Shown here one piece after another: positions 4,786 through 5,850 of a DNA stretch of 5,850 bases. Under the pieces are notes generated by a model. It made no database searches. It was not told where the DNA came from and saw nothing but the letters and a program-made list of their open reading frames with translations. The position numbers and the translations under genes were made by a program. Location of the stretch: the NCBI GenBank assembly GCA_029263275.1, contig JAJCXU010000202.1:1-5850 (forward strand). The letters run 5' to 3'. Each line of letters opens with the position of its first letter. Position 1 is the stretch's first letter. Source of the DNA: Ilumatobacter sp. (lineage in GTDB: Bacteria; Actinomycetota; Acidimicrobiia; Acidimicrobiales; Ilumatobacteraceae).

Positions 4786-5850
4786 CAGGTGTTCCGTTCT
4801 GGAGAGGGTGGACGAGGACGTCGAAGTGGTCCCGGGGCACGAGGCCTCGATCGGCGAACATCCGCACGATCGGGTCGGGATCATCGAGCAGACGGGCGGT
4901 CACGTGGCCCAAGAGTCGGGCGAGTGCCGTGTCCCGCCAGAACCAGGTGTTGCGGTCGTGACTGGTGGCCCGGCCCGGTTGCTGAGCGGCGGCGTGCAGG
5001 TACCAGGTGCGGATGTCGTCGGCAGCGAGTCGCAGGTCTTGGACGGGGACGTGGTCGCCGCCGGCAGCGGCGGCGAGCAGGTCGACGATTGCGCCCGGCG
5101 ACCGACCGCTGTTCGGCGCGGGCGCCGGCCGGAGCTCGGCCCACGGCGCGAGTCGCCCCAATTCCTGGCGTGTCGCCCACACGGGGTCGGACTCGTCGTG
5201 GCCTGTCGTCGCGAACGAAACCGGGCAAGCCCACACGACCTCCTCGTCATTGGCGGGAGCGTCGTCGGGGAAGTCCTCGAGGACGACGGGGCCGTCGGAT
5301 CGTTCGACGAGTGCGAGCGCCGCGTGGAGCACGCGTCGTTGGAAGTCGGGTTCGTGTGGTGCGCCGAAGGGTCGGCCGAGCTCGAAGGGGACCCAGAGGA
5401 ACCTCGGCAGACGCATCGCCTCGGTCTGCTCGCGAACGAGGGAGATGCCGGTGGTGGCGATACCGGCCGATTCGAGGTGGTGTGCGACCGCGCCGACCGC
5501 GCGGGTGCAGTTCGGTCAAACCGGTACGAGGCAGACGGCGCTGACGTTGTCGGCTTTCAGCAGCCGGGCCAACTCTTCGCACGTCGGCTCGATCATCTCC
5601 GGTGGCCAGCCTGCGCCCATCAACGAGTAGTGGTGGTCGGCCACGGAGGCGATTGCGCCGCCTGCGGCGAGCTCTCGGAGTCGGTCGAGCGGGAACACCG
5701 TGTTGACGTCCTCGCGGAACCCGGTGCGATCGAAGTGAACCGACGAGTGGGTCATCGTCAGCGACGCCAGGTCCGCGTCGCCGGGGATCACGCGATAGCT
5801 GAGGTCGACGAGTGAGAACGCCTCGTCGTCGACCTGATGGAGCCCCGCCG
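4778..5850 (-). CDS. GrdB-like selenoprotein B family protein (VUPNC), 5' end beyond window
   Basis: Reading the in-frame TGA at 5516-5518 as selenocysteine gives 356 visible residues, open to the right edge. The start is missing. In visible numbering, the YRVIPGD, MTHSSVHFD, NTVFPLDRLREL and HHYSLMGAGWPPE segments, then CLVPV-Sec111-Pro-Asn-Cys114 and WACPVSF at 206-212, resemble the glycine/sarcosine/betaine reductase selenoprotein B family. In clostridial GrdB a UxxC motif (UTRC) activates the amine substrate before transfer to GrdA. Here no GrdA, GrdC or GrdD is visible, so the physiological reaction is unknown. Residues about 216-356 form an extra C-terminal region (WYLHAAAQQPG, WFWRDTALARLL) that I do not recognise. 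The gene overlaps the dioxygenase start by eight bases. Conventional calling would split it into an N-terminal piece (5516-5791) and a C-terminal piece (4778-5416). Continuous homology across the TGA argues against a pseudogene. Confidence 0.85.
5488..5518 (-). promoter_or_regulatory. Selenocysteine UGA codon with SECIS-like hairpin (GrdB-like gene)
   Basis: The UGA is at 5516-5518. After 11 nt comes a perfect hairpin at 5488-5504, CCGCGC-GGUCG-GCGCGG. A possible lower stem UGC/GCA lies beyond a two-by-two internal loop. The loop GGU is at nucleotides 21-23 counting from the U of UGA, next to the 22-24 of the E. coli fdhF element. The pentaloop GGUCG and the six-pair stem are the same size as in the redoxin gene although the stem sequences differ. 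UGA is followed by CCG in both genes. High GC content makes some pairing likely by chance, so the shared loop and distance are the stronger evidence. Confidence 0.78.

Noticed and set aside
5516..5518. TGA read as tryptophan through an altered genetic code
   Set aside because: All six genes of the block end in TGA, and tryptophan is encoded by TGG elsewhere, including just before the redoxin TGA.
3907..5544. Long plus-strand open frame of 545 codons
   Set aside because: It lies antisense to two strongly recognisable genes, and its product is low-complexity Arg/Gly/Val-rich sequence, typical of GC-rich shadow frames.

Overview
The window is GC-rich and carries one block of six genes, all on the minus strand and read from right to left. 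The strong G/C bias at third codon positions, the exclusive use of TGA stops and the protein families suggest a high-GC actinobacterium-like organism, possibly of the Acidimicrobiia type. The lineage is an inference and cannot be proven from this fragment.

In transcription order the genes are: (1) a GrdB-like selenoprotein B family protein, cut off at its 5' end by the right edge (4778-5850); (2) a TauD/TfdA-type Fe(II)/2-oxoglutarate dioxygenase (3742-4785); (3) a small four-helix membrane protein (3374-3745); (4) a beta-lactamase-fold serine hydrolase (2071-3330); (5) a redoxin/thioredoxin-fold protein fused to a DsbD-alpha-like domain (872-2074); (6) a DinB/YfiT-superfamily protein (249-839). 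Genes 1/2, 2/3 and 4/5 overlap by 8, 4 and 4 bases. The other two gaps are 43 and 32 bases. This is the layout of a translationally coupled operon. The last 248 bases at the left edge hold no gene I can support.

The main result is that two of the six genes appear to encode selenocysteine proteins. In each, a single in-frame TGA interrupts an otherwise continuous reading frame exactly at the redox-active position of a UxxC motif: Trp-Sec-Pro-Pro-Cys in the redoxin (TGA at 1817-1819) and Val-Sec-Pro-Asn-Cys in the GrdB-like protein (TGA at 5516-5518). Each TGA is followed, after 14 and 11 nt, by a perfect 6-bp hairpin with the same GGUCG loop. This matches the position and GGU loop of bacterial SECIS elements such as that of E. 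coli fdhF. All six true stop codons are also TGA, so decoding would have to depend on context, and wholesale reassignment of TGA is excluded. A conventional gene caller would split or truncate both genes.

Functionally, the cluster pairs two probable selenol/thiol redox proteins with an oxygen-dependent dioxygenase and a hydrolase. No glycine reductase partner (GrdA, GrdC, GrdD) is seen in the window. A thiol/selenol redox or detoxification role in an aerobic cell is therefore more likely than classical Stickland-type glycine reduction, but the substrate is unknown.
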